Positions 9,042-18,850 of a stretch of DNA of 64,000 nt are shown piece after piece. Position numbers and translations under genes: made by a program. This DNA comes from Methyloferula stellata AR4 (lineage in GTDB: Bacteria > Pseudomonadota > Alphaproteobacteria > Rhizobiales > Beijerinckiaceae). How positions within the stretch are numbered: the stretch's first letter is position 1; every line of letters begins with the position of its first letter. The stretch spans positions 1,194,001 through 1,258,000 of the forward strand of contig NZ_ARWA01000001.1 in NCBI RefSeq assembly GCF_000385335.1, given 5' to 3'. Under the pieces are notes generated by a model. That model searched no databases. It worked only from the letters and a program-made list of their open reading frames with translations, and was not told the origin of the DNA.

Positions 9042-9680
9042 ATGATGACCAAGAGGCGGATTGCGAACAGGCTTCGGGAGCTTTCAAGGCGCATGAACGA
9101 TGCTGCGTCTTCCGTGCATCTCGGGCGGACGCTGATAGGGCCGGCTGCACTGGCCTTGGCGCTGGCCGCTATGACCGGGTTTGCGGGCGCCGCAGGTCTC
9201 GATGAAAGCAGCATCGACAAATCGCATGACACGATCATCTACCCGCGGTTTCCCGACGACCGGCCGGCCGGCCCTGGGGCAACCGTCACCGCCGTCTCGC
9301 GCAAGCGCGTGTTGAATTTGCACGACGCCAACCTCTCGACCTTTATGGTCGAATATGCACCCGGCGGGTCGGTCGTTATCCCTCGCTCCACTTCCTACGG
9401 CTATGTGCTGATGCATGTGCTGGCGGGTTCGATCAAGGCGACGGCTTGGGAAGCCGGCGTCGGCACTTACGGCGAAGGCCAGACCTGGGTCTTTCCAGCC
9501 TATGGCAATAAGATCGCAACCAGAAACACAAGCACGGACGAACCCGCGCGGGCGCTTCTGGTTCTCATCACAGGCGACGCCAAATCGCCGAGCCCGGACG
9601 CCGACTTGAAAGTGTCAGGCGATGCGCAAAGCGCCACGGCGCGTGTGCCCGACTCCGTCAGCCAAGCGCCGACCAATTAA
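9042..9680 (+). CDS. Exported cupin-fold protein
   Basis: 212 residues. The N-terminal membrane/signal segment is LIGPAALALALAAMTGFAGAAG near residues 30-50, with a long basic lead. It is followed by a single cupin barrel: NLSTFMVEYAPGGSVVIPRS, then GYVLMHVLAGSIKATA, GEGQTWVFPAYGNKIATRN and ARALLVLITG. The metal-ligand histidines are mostly replaced, so an enzymatic role is doubtful. GTGAGG precedes the ATG at 9042. It would have been the direct downstream neighbour of typA before the NnrS cassette entered (see the 49-bp repeats). Confidence 0.75.
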   Translation: MMTKRRIANRLRELSRRMNDAASSVHLGRTLIGPAALALALAAMTGFAGAAGLDESSIDKSHDTIIYPRFPDDRPAGPGATVTAVSRKRVLNLHDANLSTFMVEYAPGGSVVIPRSTSYGYVLMHVLAGSIKATAWEAGVGTYGEGQTWVFPAYGNKIATRNTSTDEPARALLVLITGDAKSPSPDADLKVSGDAQSATARVPDSVSQAPTN

Positions 9681-9691
9681 ATCGGTCAGGC

Positions 9692-9740
9692 GCTTTTCTT
9701 AGCCAGCGCGCGTGGCGCGCTTGCGGTCATTCGGATCAAG
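9692..9740. repeat. 49-bp direct repeat, distal copy of the typA 3' end
   Basis: Identical over 49 bases to 11082-11130, which is the real 3' end of typA (last codons, stop and 7 bases beyond). This copy carries no gene of its own. The two copies, in the same orientation, bracket about 1.34 kb that holds only the NnrS gene and its FNR box. Confidence 0.9.
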
Positions 9741-9769
9741 CGCGACTCGCGTGCAGGCTATTGCCTGAG

Positions 9770-9783
9770 TTGATGAAGATCAA
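9770..9783 (+). promoter_or_regulatory. FNR/NnrR-type operator upstream of nnrS
   Basis: TTGATGAAGATCAA is a perfect TTGAT-N4-ATCAA palindrome. Its centre lies 64 bases before the nnrS ATG; at the usual -41.5 activator distance, transcription would begin near 9818. It predicts control by an FNR/Anr/NnrR-class regulator, that is by low oxygen or nitric oxide. Confidence 0.85.
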
Positions 9784-9840
9784 TGAGTGAGCGCGATCTC
9801 TCGTTCAAGATAGAGAATTGTCTTGATCGGGATGTCTCTC

Positions 9841-11049
9841 ATGTCTGTGGCACAGTTGGCTTCGAGGATTCATACGGGATCAAAGAGCGAGCCGCCGCTA
9901 TGGCTTACCCAAGGCTTTCGGCCCTTCTTTTTCGCTGCGGCGATTTGGTCGATCGGGACCCTTGTCATATGGATCGCGATGCTTGCCACGGGCCGTGCCT
10001 TACCGAGCATTTTCGACCCTTTGAGCTGGCATGTTCATGAGATGCTGTTTGGATTCTGCATGGCTGCGGCCGCCGGCTTTCTCCTGACCGCAGTGCCGAA
10101 TTGGACGAAACGACCCGCCGTCTCCGGCAGGGTTCTCGCCAGCCTCGTCGGCCTTTGGCTCATTGGCCGCCTTGCATGCGCTTTCTCGGCTTTCATGCCG
10201 GCTTGGCTGGGAAGCGGTCTTGATCTTGTCTTTCCGGTGGCGCTCATTGCCATTTTGGCGCGCGAGATTATTGCCAGCCGGAATTGGCGCAATCTCGTCA
10301 TGCTCGCACCTTTGGCGGTTTTGGCAGCGGCCGATTTGCTCATGCATCTCGAAGCGACCGGAGGGCATGTCCCTGCAGGCCTTGGCTGGCGTCTCGGCCT
10401 TGGTGCGATGGTCGTATTGATGGCGGTCGTGGGGGGCAGACTCATACCAACCTTCACGGGCAATTGGCTGGCCAAGCGCGATATTGCCTTGCCAATGCCG
10501 GTGCAACATGCGTGGCTCACGCCAGCCTCGATAGCCGCTTTGAGCGTGGGCCTTTTGGGATGGGCTGCTCTGCCGGACTCTCAAGCCTTCGGCGCTGTCC
10601 TCATGATCGGCGGCATCTTGAATATATCAAAGCTCGCGCGATGGCGGGGACTGGCAACAGGCAGCGAGCCTTTGCTCTTCATTCTTCACGTCGCCTACCT
10701 TTGGATGGTAGTCGGTGTCCTTCTGCTCGGCCTCGCAACTTTCGATATCGTCCCGCAAAGCGCTGCGATTCACGCACTGACAGCCGGAGCTATGGGAACG
10801 ATGATTCTCGCGGTGATGACGCGCGTCGCCCGCGGCCACAGCGGCCAAAGCCTCACTGCCGACACCATCACACGGTGGATCTATGGGCTTGTGACACTGG
10901 CGGCTGTCTTCCGGGTGATAGCTGCCTTTGCTGCCGCACCGGGACCGAGCCTGTTGCTCTATGCGGCGGCCATTCTGTGGATCGCCGCCTATGCCGTCTT
11001 CATCTTCGCCTACAGTCCCACGCTTCTTTCAAAGAGAAACGTGGGCTGA
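9841..11049 (+). CDS. nnrS: NnrS family heme/copper membrane protein
   Basis: A polytopic inner-membrane protein of about 400 residues with roughly 12 hydrophobic segments. NnrS proteins bind heme and copper and protect cells from nitric oxide and its iron complexes. Family signs are LTQGFRPFFFAAAIWS near the start, SWHVHEMLFGFCMAAAAGFLLTAVPNWTKR, VGGRLIPTFTGNW, and HALTAGAMGTMILAVMTRVARGHSG near the C-terminus, with the conserved histidines in WHVHEM and HALT. Start at 9841 or 9832; neither has a strong ribosome site. It is the only gene between the two typA-end repeats. No nitrite or NO reductase gene is in the window. Confidence 0.92.
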   Translation: MSVAQLASRIHTGSKSEPPLWLTQGFRPFFFAAAIWSIGTLVIWIAMLATGRALPSIFDPLSWHVHEMLFGFCMAAAAGFLLTAVPNWTKRPAVSGRVLASLVGLWLIGRLACAFSAFMPAWLGSGLDLVFPVALIAILAREIIASRNWRNLVMLAPLAVLAAADLLMHLEATGGHVPAGLGWRLGLGAMVVLMAVVGGRLIPTFTGNWLAKRDIALPMPVQHAWLTPASIAALSVGLLGWAALPDSQAFGAVLMIGGILNISKLARWRGLATGSEPLLFILHVAYLWMVVGVLLLGLATFDIVPQSAAIHALTAGAMGTMILAVMTRVARGHSGQSLTADTITRWIYGLVTLAAVFRVIAAFAAAPGPSLLLYAAAILWIAAYAVFIFAYSPTLLSKRNVG

Positions 11050-11088
11050 TCGACCTTTTAAGGAATGATGCTCTTTTAGGTGCTTTTC

Positions 11089-12897
<1,809 letters not shown>

Positions 12898-12980
12898 GGT
12901 CGGTCCCGAGGGTAATCAAAATCGCGGAGCCGAGTGATTCGGGCTCCGGTCAAAGTCGAGGTCAAAGTCGAAGTTGTTGG

Positions 12981-13026
12981 AAGTTGGTTTCAGATCGAGT
13001 GTGAACACTCGATCTGAAACCAACTT
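12981..13026. repeat. 46-base perfect palindrome (family C hairpin)
   Basis: Arms of 22 bases (beginning AAGTTGGTTTCAGATCGAG) and only two central bases. A degenerate relative lies at 42571-42606 in front of nasT. It is in the 392-bp gap between typA and the small gene at 13290, where three palindromes follow one another; the rest of that gap shows no gene. Confidence 0.85.
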
Positions 13027-13030
13027 ATTT

Positions 13031-13056
13031 AGAAACATCGGATATCCGATGTTTCT
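13031..13056. repeat. 26-base perfect palindrome
   Basis: Each half is AGAAACATCGGAT or its complement. A close relative with two mismatches is at 41361-41386. Only four bases separate it from the preceding 46-base palindrome. Confidence 0.85.
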
Positions 13057-13068
13057 TTTCAAAGAGTT

Positions 13069-13118
13069 AGAGCATCTTCCAACGGCGAACCGGCTTCCAC
13101 TTCGCCTGAAGATGCTCT
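13069..13118. repeat. Hairpin repeat, family D copy 1
   Basis: AGAGCATCTTC (13069-13079) pairs with GAAGATGCTCT (13108-13118) around a centre containing CTTCGCC. A relative with the same CTTCGCCTGAA edge lies at 54099-54147. Repeats starting AGAGCATTTTC with this layout are widespread in the order. Confidence 0.7.
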
Positions 13119-13289
13119 GAAGCGAAGCTCGCGCTCAGGAAAACGTCCACGCGCATGGCTTTTATATGCGACTCGTCATATAGGCGGCCGTCTTCGCAAT
13201 TGCAGCATCCCTTATAGGAATTCAAACGATTTGGAAACGGCCGGTGGCGTCGCACCTTACGAAAACGAAACGATGACAGGGACGGCCGG

Positions 13290-13508
13290 ATGGACGCGCT
13301 GAGCCTTTTCGGTCTGTTCGCGGTGACGATGATGCTCGTCTGCTACGCGTTCGAGGACCGGAGCCACTGGTTTAGCTTAGGCTTTGCCCTAGCTTGCGCT
13401 CTGGGCTCGCTCTATGGGTTTTTGCAGGGCGCCTGGCCCTTCGGCCTCGTCGAAGGCATTTGGGCGCTCGTCGCGTTCCGGCGCTGGGCAAAGCGGCCCC
13501 GAGCTTAG
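13290..13508 (+). CDS. Small conserved membrane protein
   Basis: 72 residues, two hydrophobic segments (LSLFGLFAVTMMLVCYAF and FSLGFALACALGSLYGFLQG), then WPFGLVEGIWALVAFRRW and a basic tail. Short proteins with the VEGIWALVAFRRW ending occur widely in this order without known function. It is convergent with the TAXI receptor gene, six bases apart. Confidence 0.7.
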   Translation: MDALSLFGLFAVTMMLVCYAFEDRSHWFSLGFALACALGSLYGFLQGAWPFGLVEGIWALVAFRRWAKRPRA

Positions 13509-13514
13509 ATAAAC

Positions 13515-14840
13515 TTAAATTTTAGGGATCAGACGCGGCTCGAAAACGGCTTTCGGGCTCGCCAACAGCACTTTGCGGCGTTCCTCGATCGCATGGCGGA
13601 CCTGATCGACGGCGAGGCTCAATGCGCCGAGATCCGGGCCGGAACTCCCTTTCGCGGATAAAGATTGCGCCAAGATCACGTCGGCTTCGCGCTCAAGCAG
13701 GTCAAGTTCGGAGGTATGATCGGCCTCCCGCGCCTCGCGCAGAATGTCGAGAAGCCGCCGTATGGCTTCGCCCGTTCCCTCCCGCTGCATCTGGCTGACG
13801 CGGCTCGCCAGAGCGGCGATTGCCGATCCGAACACGGAGAGGATCATGGCCCCGATATAAAATGCGTCGCTATATTTATCGAAAAAGCTCTCGGCCTCGT
13901 CGTCGAGATAGGCGGCGGCGCCCGGATGGACGGGCAGGACCGCTCCCTTGTCGGTTTCGGGTGCGACAATCCGCGCAGCCACCGGCACGCGGAGCGCGAT
14001 GCGCGGCCGGGCCGCGAGCAGGATCCGGGTCAGGTCGCCGACGACGGTGTCGCTGAGCGTGCTGCGCGCGACGAGCCGCGTCGAAACCCCGAGCGTATGA
14101 AAAGATTTCGTCGGTTGCGGCGCTATGCCTGGGAAGAGTCCCCGGACGATCTCGACCGACTCGTAATTCGGCGAGCGCTGCGCAATGCCTTCGGCTTCGG
14201 GCACCGAAATGAATATGATTTTGCCGCCGCTGGCGCGCGTGACCGCCGCCACGGCTTCGCTCAATTTATCGGAACCAGGCATCCCAAACGCGAGGACGGC
14301 ATCGACCTCTTTATTGGTCAAAGCCTTCTCGATCTGCTCGATAGATAGAGCGACGGTTCCGACCGCCGACTCCGGGATGTCATATTGGGCAAGGGTTGTA
14401 TTGAGCAGATTGAGATTGGCGGCATGCGACAGCATGGGGTCATGCACGATGCCTATCTTCTTTCCGCGCAAATCGGCGACGCTGCCGATTCCGCTTCCGG
14501 ACGATGTCAGAAACAGGCCCGCGCTTTTGCGCATGATGAGAACGGTCTGACCGTTCGTCGGCATTTCGACGTCGCTGCGAACAATGGCGAGATCGGCGCG
14601 CCCATGTTCGAGCGCGGTGGCGGTAGCCGCCAGGCTGTCGACCGGTACAAGCGACAAATGGATGGTTTCGCGCTCATGCACAAAATCCTGCGCGGCGGCC
14701 GTCATGATCTCCTGGTCTTCGCTGCCGCGCACCACGGCGACGCGCAGGATCGTCGGTCTTTCGTAAAGATAGGTGAAAAGAACGATCGCCGCTGCCAGCG
14801 CCAAGGCGCCTGCGATGGAGAGAAGAACCAGACGACGCAT
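13515..14840 (-). CDS. TAXI family solute receptor with membrane segments
   Basis: 441 residues from the ATG at 14840, preceded by GAGG. A first membrane segment (LLSIAGALALAAAIVLFTYLY) anchors a TAXI-type binding domain: ILRVAVVRGSEDQEI, GRADLAIVRSD, VADLRGKKIGIVHDP, EVDAVLAFGMPG. Unlike standard TAXI receptors there is a second membrane segment near residue 330 (FYIGAMILSVFGSAIAAL) and a C-terminal helical domain of about 90 residues. No TRAP permease lies nearby, so it may be a sensor or an orphan receptor. It is 37 bases downstream of cysG on the same strand, probably in one transcript. Confidence 0.85.
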   Translation of the reverse strand: MRRLVLLSIAGALALAAAIVLFTYLYERPTILRVAVVRGSEDQEIMTAAAQDFVHERETIHLSLVPVDSLAATATALEHGRADLAIVRSDVEMPTNGQTVLIMRKSAGLFLTSSGSGIGSVADLRGKKIGIVHDPMLSHAANLNLLNTTLAQYDIPESAVGTVALSIEQIEKALTNKEVDAVLAFGMPGSDKLSEAVAAVTRASGGKIIFISVPEAEGIAQRSPNYESVEIVRGLFPGIAPQPTKSFHTLGVSTRLVARSTLSDTVVGDLTRILLAARPRIALRVPVAARIVAPETDKGAVLPVHPGAAAYLDDEAESFFDKYSDAFYIGAMILSVFGSAIAALASRVSQMQREGTGEAIRRLLDILREAREADHTSELDLLEREADVILAQSLSAKGSSGPDLGALSLAVDQVRHAIEERRKVLLASPKAVFEPRLIPKI

Positions 14841-14877
14841 CTTTAACCTCGCTGGTTTGGCTCCGCGCGATGCGAGT

Positions 14878-16335
14878 TTAAGTATGGAGCATGTCCGCGT
14901 CGGAGACATCGGACGACTCGGCCGACACATGCGGCTGCGCGAAGATAGCGCCAATCATGACGAGACAAGGGCCGTCCGGGCTGATAACGGCAACTTTCGC
15001 GTGAAGACTGGCGATTGTCCCATAAACCCGGTGCTCGTCCGGCCAGGTGGCACGTTCGACGAGGAGCGCTGGAGTTGCCGGATCGATGCCCTGAGCGAGA
15101 AGCCGTCGCGACAGAGCCTCAAGGGTTCTAACCCCCATATAGACGACGGTCGAAGCGCGCGGATCGCAAACGGAGGCCCAATCGATATCGTCTGGAAGCT
15201 TTCCGTCCCGCGCATGCGCGGTGATGAATTGGACGCGCCGCGACAAATCGCGTTCGGTCAAGGAGATCTGCAAGGAGGCCGCGGCGCCCAATGCCGCCGT
15301 TACGCCCGGAACGATCTCCACGGGGATGTCGGCGGCGCGCAGCGCGGCCAATTCCTCGTTGGCGCGTCCGAAGATCGACGGATCGCCGCCCTTGAGACGG
15401 ACGACGCGTTTGCCTTCCCGCGCAAGCGTGACGAGAAGCGCGATGATATCATCCTGGCGGCAGGACGGCTTATAGCCGCGCTTGCCGACCGGAATCTTGG
15501 TCGCCTCGCGGCGGGCCATATCGATGACGCCTGGCGCGATGAGGTCGTCGTAAAGCACGACATCGGCCATGTGCAGCGCCCGCAGCGCCTTGAGCGTGAT
15601 GAGTTCGGGATCGCCCGGTCCGGCGCCGACGAGTGTGACCGAGCCTGTCGCATGGGTCGTGCCGGCTTCGGCCGCTTGCACAAGCATGGCGAAGTCATCT
15701 TCCTGCGGAAGCCGGTCGCCCGTATCGAGCGCCTTCTGCGCGAAAAGATCCCAGAACCGCTGCCGCAAGCGCGCGGATAGATCGATGGCTTTCAGCCGCG
15801 GCCGCCAGACGGCGGCTGCCGCCGCCCAATGCCGGATGCCTTGCGGCAGAAAGGCATCGAGCCTTCCTCTGATCGCACGCGCGAGCGCGGGGGCTGCGCC
15901 ATGGGTCGAAATGCCGATGACAAGCGGCGAGCGGTCGATGATTGCGCCGATCTGAAAATCGCAGAAGGCCGGCTGGTCGGCGCAATTGACCGGAACGCCG
16001 GCGGCATGGGCGGCCTCGTAGAACGCCTCGGCCTCGGCCTCGGTCCCAAAAACACCGATCGCGAGCGAAGCGCCCTTCAGATCGGCCGGCGTCCAGGCGC
16101 GCGAGGCGAGGTGCAGGCGCGAGAAGCGTTTAGTAAGGCTCTTCAGCTCCTTGCCCGGGGCGGCGCAATAAAGGTCGATCTCGGCGCCGGTTGCGTGGAG
16201 CAGTTCGGCCTTCCAGAGCCCGTCGCCTGAGACGGCCAGAACGGCTCTTTTTCCGGCCAGATCGAAAAAGATCGGCAGGCTCGCTAAAACTTGCGGAATC
16301 GGCAGGGGGGCGTCCAATGGGTCGCTTTCATTCAT
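14878..16335 (-). CDS. cysG: Siroheme synthase (trifunctional CysG)
   Basis: Makes siroheme from uroporphyrinogen III: methylation at C2 and C7, oxidation and iron insertion. The N-terminal dehydrogenase/ferrochelatase part (about 1-205) has LPIFFDLAGKRAVLAVSGDG. The C-terminal methyltransferase (about 220-460) has VTLVGAGPGDPELITLKALRAL, YDDLI, GKRGYKPSCRQDDI, RLKGGDPSIFGRANEE and VPGVTAALGAAASL. Start at 16335 follows family alignment; in-frame ATGs farther upstream (such as 16392) cannot be ruled out. Siroheme is needed by the NirA-type nitrite reductase at 47316. Confidence 0.93.
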   Translation of the reverse strand: MNESDPLDAPLPIPQVLASLPIFFDLAGKRAVLAVSGDGLWKAELLHATGAEIDLYCAAPGKELKSLTKRFSRLHLASRAWTPADLKGASLAIGVFGTEAEAEAFYEAAHAAGVPVNCADQPAFCDFQIGAIIDRSPLVIGISTHGAAPALARAIRGRLDAFLPQGIRHWAAAAAVWRPRLKAIDLSARLRQRFWDLFAQKALDTGDRLPQEDDFAMLVQAAEAGTTHATGSVTLVGAGPGDPELITLKALRALHMADVVLYDDLIAPGVIDMARREATKIPVGKRGYKPSCRQDDIIALLVTLAREGKRVVRLKGGDPSIFGRANEELAALRAADIPVEIVPGVTAALGAAASLQISLTERDLSRRVQFITAHARDGKLPDDIDWASVCDPRASTVVYMGVRTLEALSRRLLAQGIDPATPALLVERATWPDEHRVYGTIASLHAKVAVISPDGPCLVMIGAIFAQPHVSAESSDVSDADMLHT

Positions 16336-16492
16336 GTCGGGCTTTGAAAGCTTTCTGCCGTTTAATCTCAAAACGCCAGTTTTGACAAACATCGCGTCGG
16401 TTTCGCGTCCTGCAAGATGAAAAGCCACGCGACGCCAAAAGGATATCTGGAACGGGGCCGCGGCACCTCTATTTCGGGGCCGAACATTAACA

Positions 16493-16574
16493 TTCGGCAA
16501 TATTAAACTTCGGCAATGAAAGCGCTTTTGGACGTTCAGCATATGGTTTCAAACAAGCGCTGGTGATACATAAT
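16493..16574 (+). promoter_or_regulatory. pqqA upstream region with 9-bp direct repeats
   Basis: TTCGGCAAT occurs at 16493-16501 and again at 16509-16517, a 16-base period that places both on roughly one DNA face. A CATAAT possible -10 lies at 16569-16574, 50 bases before pqqA. The repeats could bind an activator; none is identified. Confidence 0.45.
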
Positions 16575-16623
16575 GTCTCGGACAGCAAGACCTGTCCGCC
16601 AACTGAACTTAGGGAGAAATACG

Positions 16624-16701
16624 ATGGCTTGGACAACCCCTGCAATCACCGAAGTCTGCATCGGCATGGAAGTCACCAGCTACGCTTCTGCCGAAATCTA
16701 A
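16624..16701 (+). CDS. pqqA: PQQ precursor peptide PqqA
   Basis: The ribosomally made substrate of pyrroloquinoline quinone synthesis. It encodes 25 residues, MAWTTPAITEVCIGMEVTSY and five more, with the invariant glutamate 16 and tyrosine 20 in the E-x3-Y spacing that PqqE crosslinks. AGGGAG stands nine bases before the ATG. It is too short for most gene finders. pqqB follows after 27 bases. Confidence 0.97.
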   Translation: MAWTTPAITEVCIGMEVTSYASAEI

Positions 16702-16728
16702 GGGTTAATCCCTTCGTTTTCGGGCCAT

Positions 16729-17640
16729 GTGAAAGGCAATGCCTTGCGCGTACTTGTGCTCGGTTCGGCGGCCGGAGGCGGTTTTCCCCAGTGGAATTGC
16801 CTCTGTCCGGTCTGCCAGCTGGCCTGGAACGGCGACAAGCGGGTCCGGCCAAGAAGCCAATCGAGCTTGGCTGTCAGTGCTGACGGTGAACGTTGGCTTC
16901 TGCTCAATGCTTCGCCCGACCTTCGCCAGCAAATCCTCTCGTCGCCGTTTCTGCATCCGCGCGGTGCGAGCAGGCAAACACCCATCTCGGCGGTCTATGT
17001 CACCAATGGCGACGTGGATCATCTGACCGGGTTGCTGACGCTGAGAGAGTCGCAGAGTTTTGCGCTCTTCGGCAGTAAAACCACGCTGGCGCAGACCTCG
17101 GTCGGTGTTTTCGGCGTGCTGAACAAGAACCTTGTTCATACCAACGCGGTGTCGCTCGACGAGCGCGTCGATACGGGCCTCGGCCTTTTCGTGACGCCTT
17201 TCGCGGTTCCCGGCAAGGATCCTCTCTGGATGGAGAAGGATCATGTCGAGATCGGCGGCCTGACCGAAAATACGGTCGGGCTCGAAATCAGCGACGGGCA
17301 GAAGACGTTCTTCTACATACCCGGCTGCGCGGAAGTCACGCCCGCCATCAAGGAACGCATTTCCGGCGCGGAAGTCCTGTTCTTCGACGGCACGACATTT
17401 ACCGATTCCGAAATGGTCGATCTCGGGCTGTCGCAGAAGACGGCTTGGCGCATGGGCCATGTCGCGATGAGCGGCGAGAAGGGCTCCTTGCATTCGCTGG
17501 CCGATTGCAACATCGGCCGCAAGATCTTCGTGCATATCAATAATACGAACCCTGTTCTGATCGAGGATTCGCCGGAGCGGGCAAAGGTGGTGGCGGCCGG
17601 ATGGGACGTCGCCTATGACGGAATGGAAGTCGTTCTTTAG
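16729..17640 (+). CDS. pqqB: PQQ biosynthesis protein PqqB
   Basis: A metallo-beta-lactamase-fold protein acting in PQQ synthesis as an iron-dependent hydroxylase of the diamino acid intermediate. 303 residues. Marks: RVLVLGSAAGGGFPQWNC, then CPVCQLAWNG (paired cysteines), SSLAVSADGERWLLLNASPDLRQQI, VYVTNGDVDHLTGLLTLRE (metal site) and GHVAMSGEKG. A GTG is the only start that gives the conserved beginning. Second gene of the pqq operon. Confidence 0.96.
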   Translation: MKGNALRVLVLGSAAGGGFPQWNCLCPVCQLAWNGDKRVRPRSQSSLAVSADGERWLLLNASPDLRQQILSSPFLHPRGASRQTPISAVYVTNGDVDHLTGLLTLRESQSFALFGSKTTLAQTSVGVFGVLNKNLVHTNAVSLDERVDTGLGLFVTPFAVPGKDPLWMEKDHVEIGGLTENTVGLEISDGQKTFFYIPGCAEVTPAIKERISGAEVLFFDGTTFTDSEMVDLGLSQKTAWRMGHVAMSGEKGSLHSLADCNIGRKIFVHINNTNPVLIEDSPERAKVVAAGWDVAYDGMEVVL

Positions 17641-17792
17641 GAATTCTTTCGAAAATGTAACCCGGCTTTTTTGATTCAGAACAAATTCGGCCGAGACGTT
17701 TCGAACACATTCTAACCGATCGGATTTTCCGGTCGGAAGCGCTCCCCGAAGTGATGCGCCTTAAGACAGACATTGATGAGGAGGGTGACGCT

Positions 17793-18566
17793 ATGAACGA
17801 GCCGGGCAAGTCCGATGCTCTGATGAGCCACGACGAATTGGAAGCCGTTTTGCGCCGCACCGGCGCGGAGCGCTACCATAATCTCCATCGCTTCCATAAG
17901 CGCCAATACAGTGGCCAATGCACTTACGAAGAGGTGCAGGCTTGGGCGCTCAATCGCTACTATTATCAAGCCTCGATTCCGATCAAGGACGCGGCCGTCC
18001 TGACCCGCATGAACGATGCCGACGATCGCCGCGCCTGGCGCAAGCGCATCGAGGATCATGACGGGCTCAAGGAAGGCGACGGCGGCATCGAGCGCTGGCT
18101 GAAGCTCACCGATAGTCTCGGCTTCTCGCGCGACTATGTGAAATCGACCGAGGGCATCCTGCCCGGCACGCGTTTCGCGGTCGATGCCTATATCAATTTC
18201 TGCAAGGAGCGCACCTTGCTCGAGGCGGTGGCTTCTTCTCTCACCGAACTCTTCTCGCCGACGATCATCGGCGAACGCGTCACCGGCATGCTGGCGCATT
18301 ATGATTTCGTCAGCAAAGAGACGCTCGCCTATTTCACGGCGCGTCCCGAGCAGGCGAAGCGCGACAGCGAGTTTGCTCTGGCTTACGTCAAGCAGCACGC
18401 CAAGACGCGCGAGCAGCAGGATCTCGTCGTCGCCGCGCTCGAATTCAAATGCCATGTGCTGTGGACGCAGCTCGACGCAATCTGGACCGCCTATATCGAC
18501 AAGCTGCCGCCGGCCGGCGTCTGGGTGCCCGGCACCCATGTCGCGACGCAAGGCAAGGCGGCGTGA
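17793..18566 (+). CDS. pqqC: Pyrroloquinoline-quinone synthase PqqC
   Basis: Cofactor-free oxidase catalysing ring closure and eight-electron oxidation, the last step to PQQ. 257 residues with YHNLHRFHKRQYSG, RYYYQASIPIKDAAVLTRM, WRKRIEDHDG, FAVDAYINFC and LEFKCHVLWTQLDAIWTAY. AGGAGG nine bases before the ATG at 17793 fixes the start over an in-frame ATG at 17751. A 152-base gap separates it from pqqB; it overlaps pqqD by four bases (GTGA). Confidence 0.97.
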   Translation: MNEPGKSDALMSHDELEAVLRRTGAERYHNLHRFHKRQYSGQCTYEEVQAWALNRYYYQASIPIKDAAVLTRMNDADDRRAWRKRIEDHDGLKEGDGGIERWLKLTDSLGFSRDYVKSTEGILPGTRFAVDAYINFCKERTLLEAVASSLTELFSPTIIGERVTGMLAHYDFVSKETLAYFTARPEQAKRDSEFALAYVKQHAKTREQQDLVVAALEFKCHVLWTQLDAIWTAYIDKLPPAGVWVPGTHVATQGKAA

Positions 18567-18850
18567 GCGGACCTGTCCAACTCGAGGATCAGTCGAAGCC
18601 GCATCTACCGCGCGGCGTTCGGCTGAAGCTCGATGAGACGCGCAACGAATGGATGTTGCTTGCGCCTGAGCGCGTCGTCAAAACCGATGCGATCGCCGTC
18701 GAAATCTTGAAGCGATGCGACGGCGTCGCCACATTGAGTGAGATCGTTGATAATCTCGCTGCGACTTTCAATGCGGACCGCGCGGTCATCGATAAAGATG
18801 TCCGCGCCATGCTGACGGAACTCGCAACCAAACGGATGGTGGACCTGTGA
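18563..18850 (+). CDS. pqqD: PqqD peptide chaperone
   Basis: A 95-residue RiPP recognition element that binds PqqA and presents it to PqqE. Sequence [51 protein letters not shown] is typical. The GTG start overlaps the pqqC stop as GTGA, and its own stop overlaps the pqqE GTG in the same way. It is a separate gene here, not fused to pqqC as in Methylobacterium extorquens. Confidence 0.95.
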   Translation: MSGPVQLEDQSKPHLPRGVRLKLDETRNEWMLLAPERVVKTDAIAVEILKRCDGVATLSEIVDNLAATFNADRAVIDKDVRAMLTELATKRMVDL

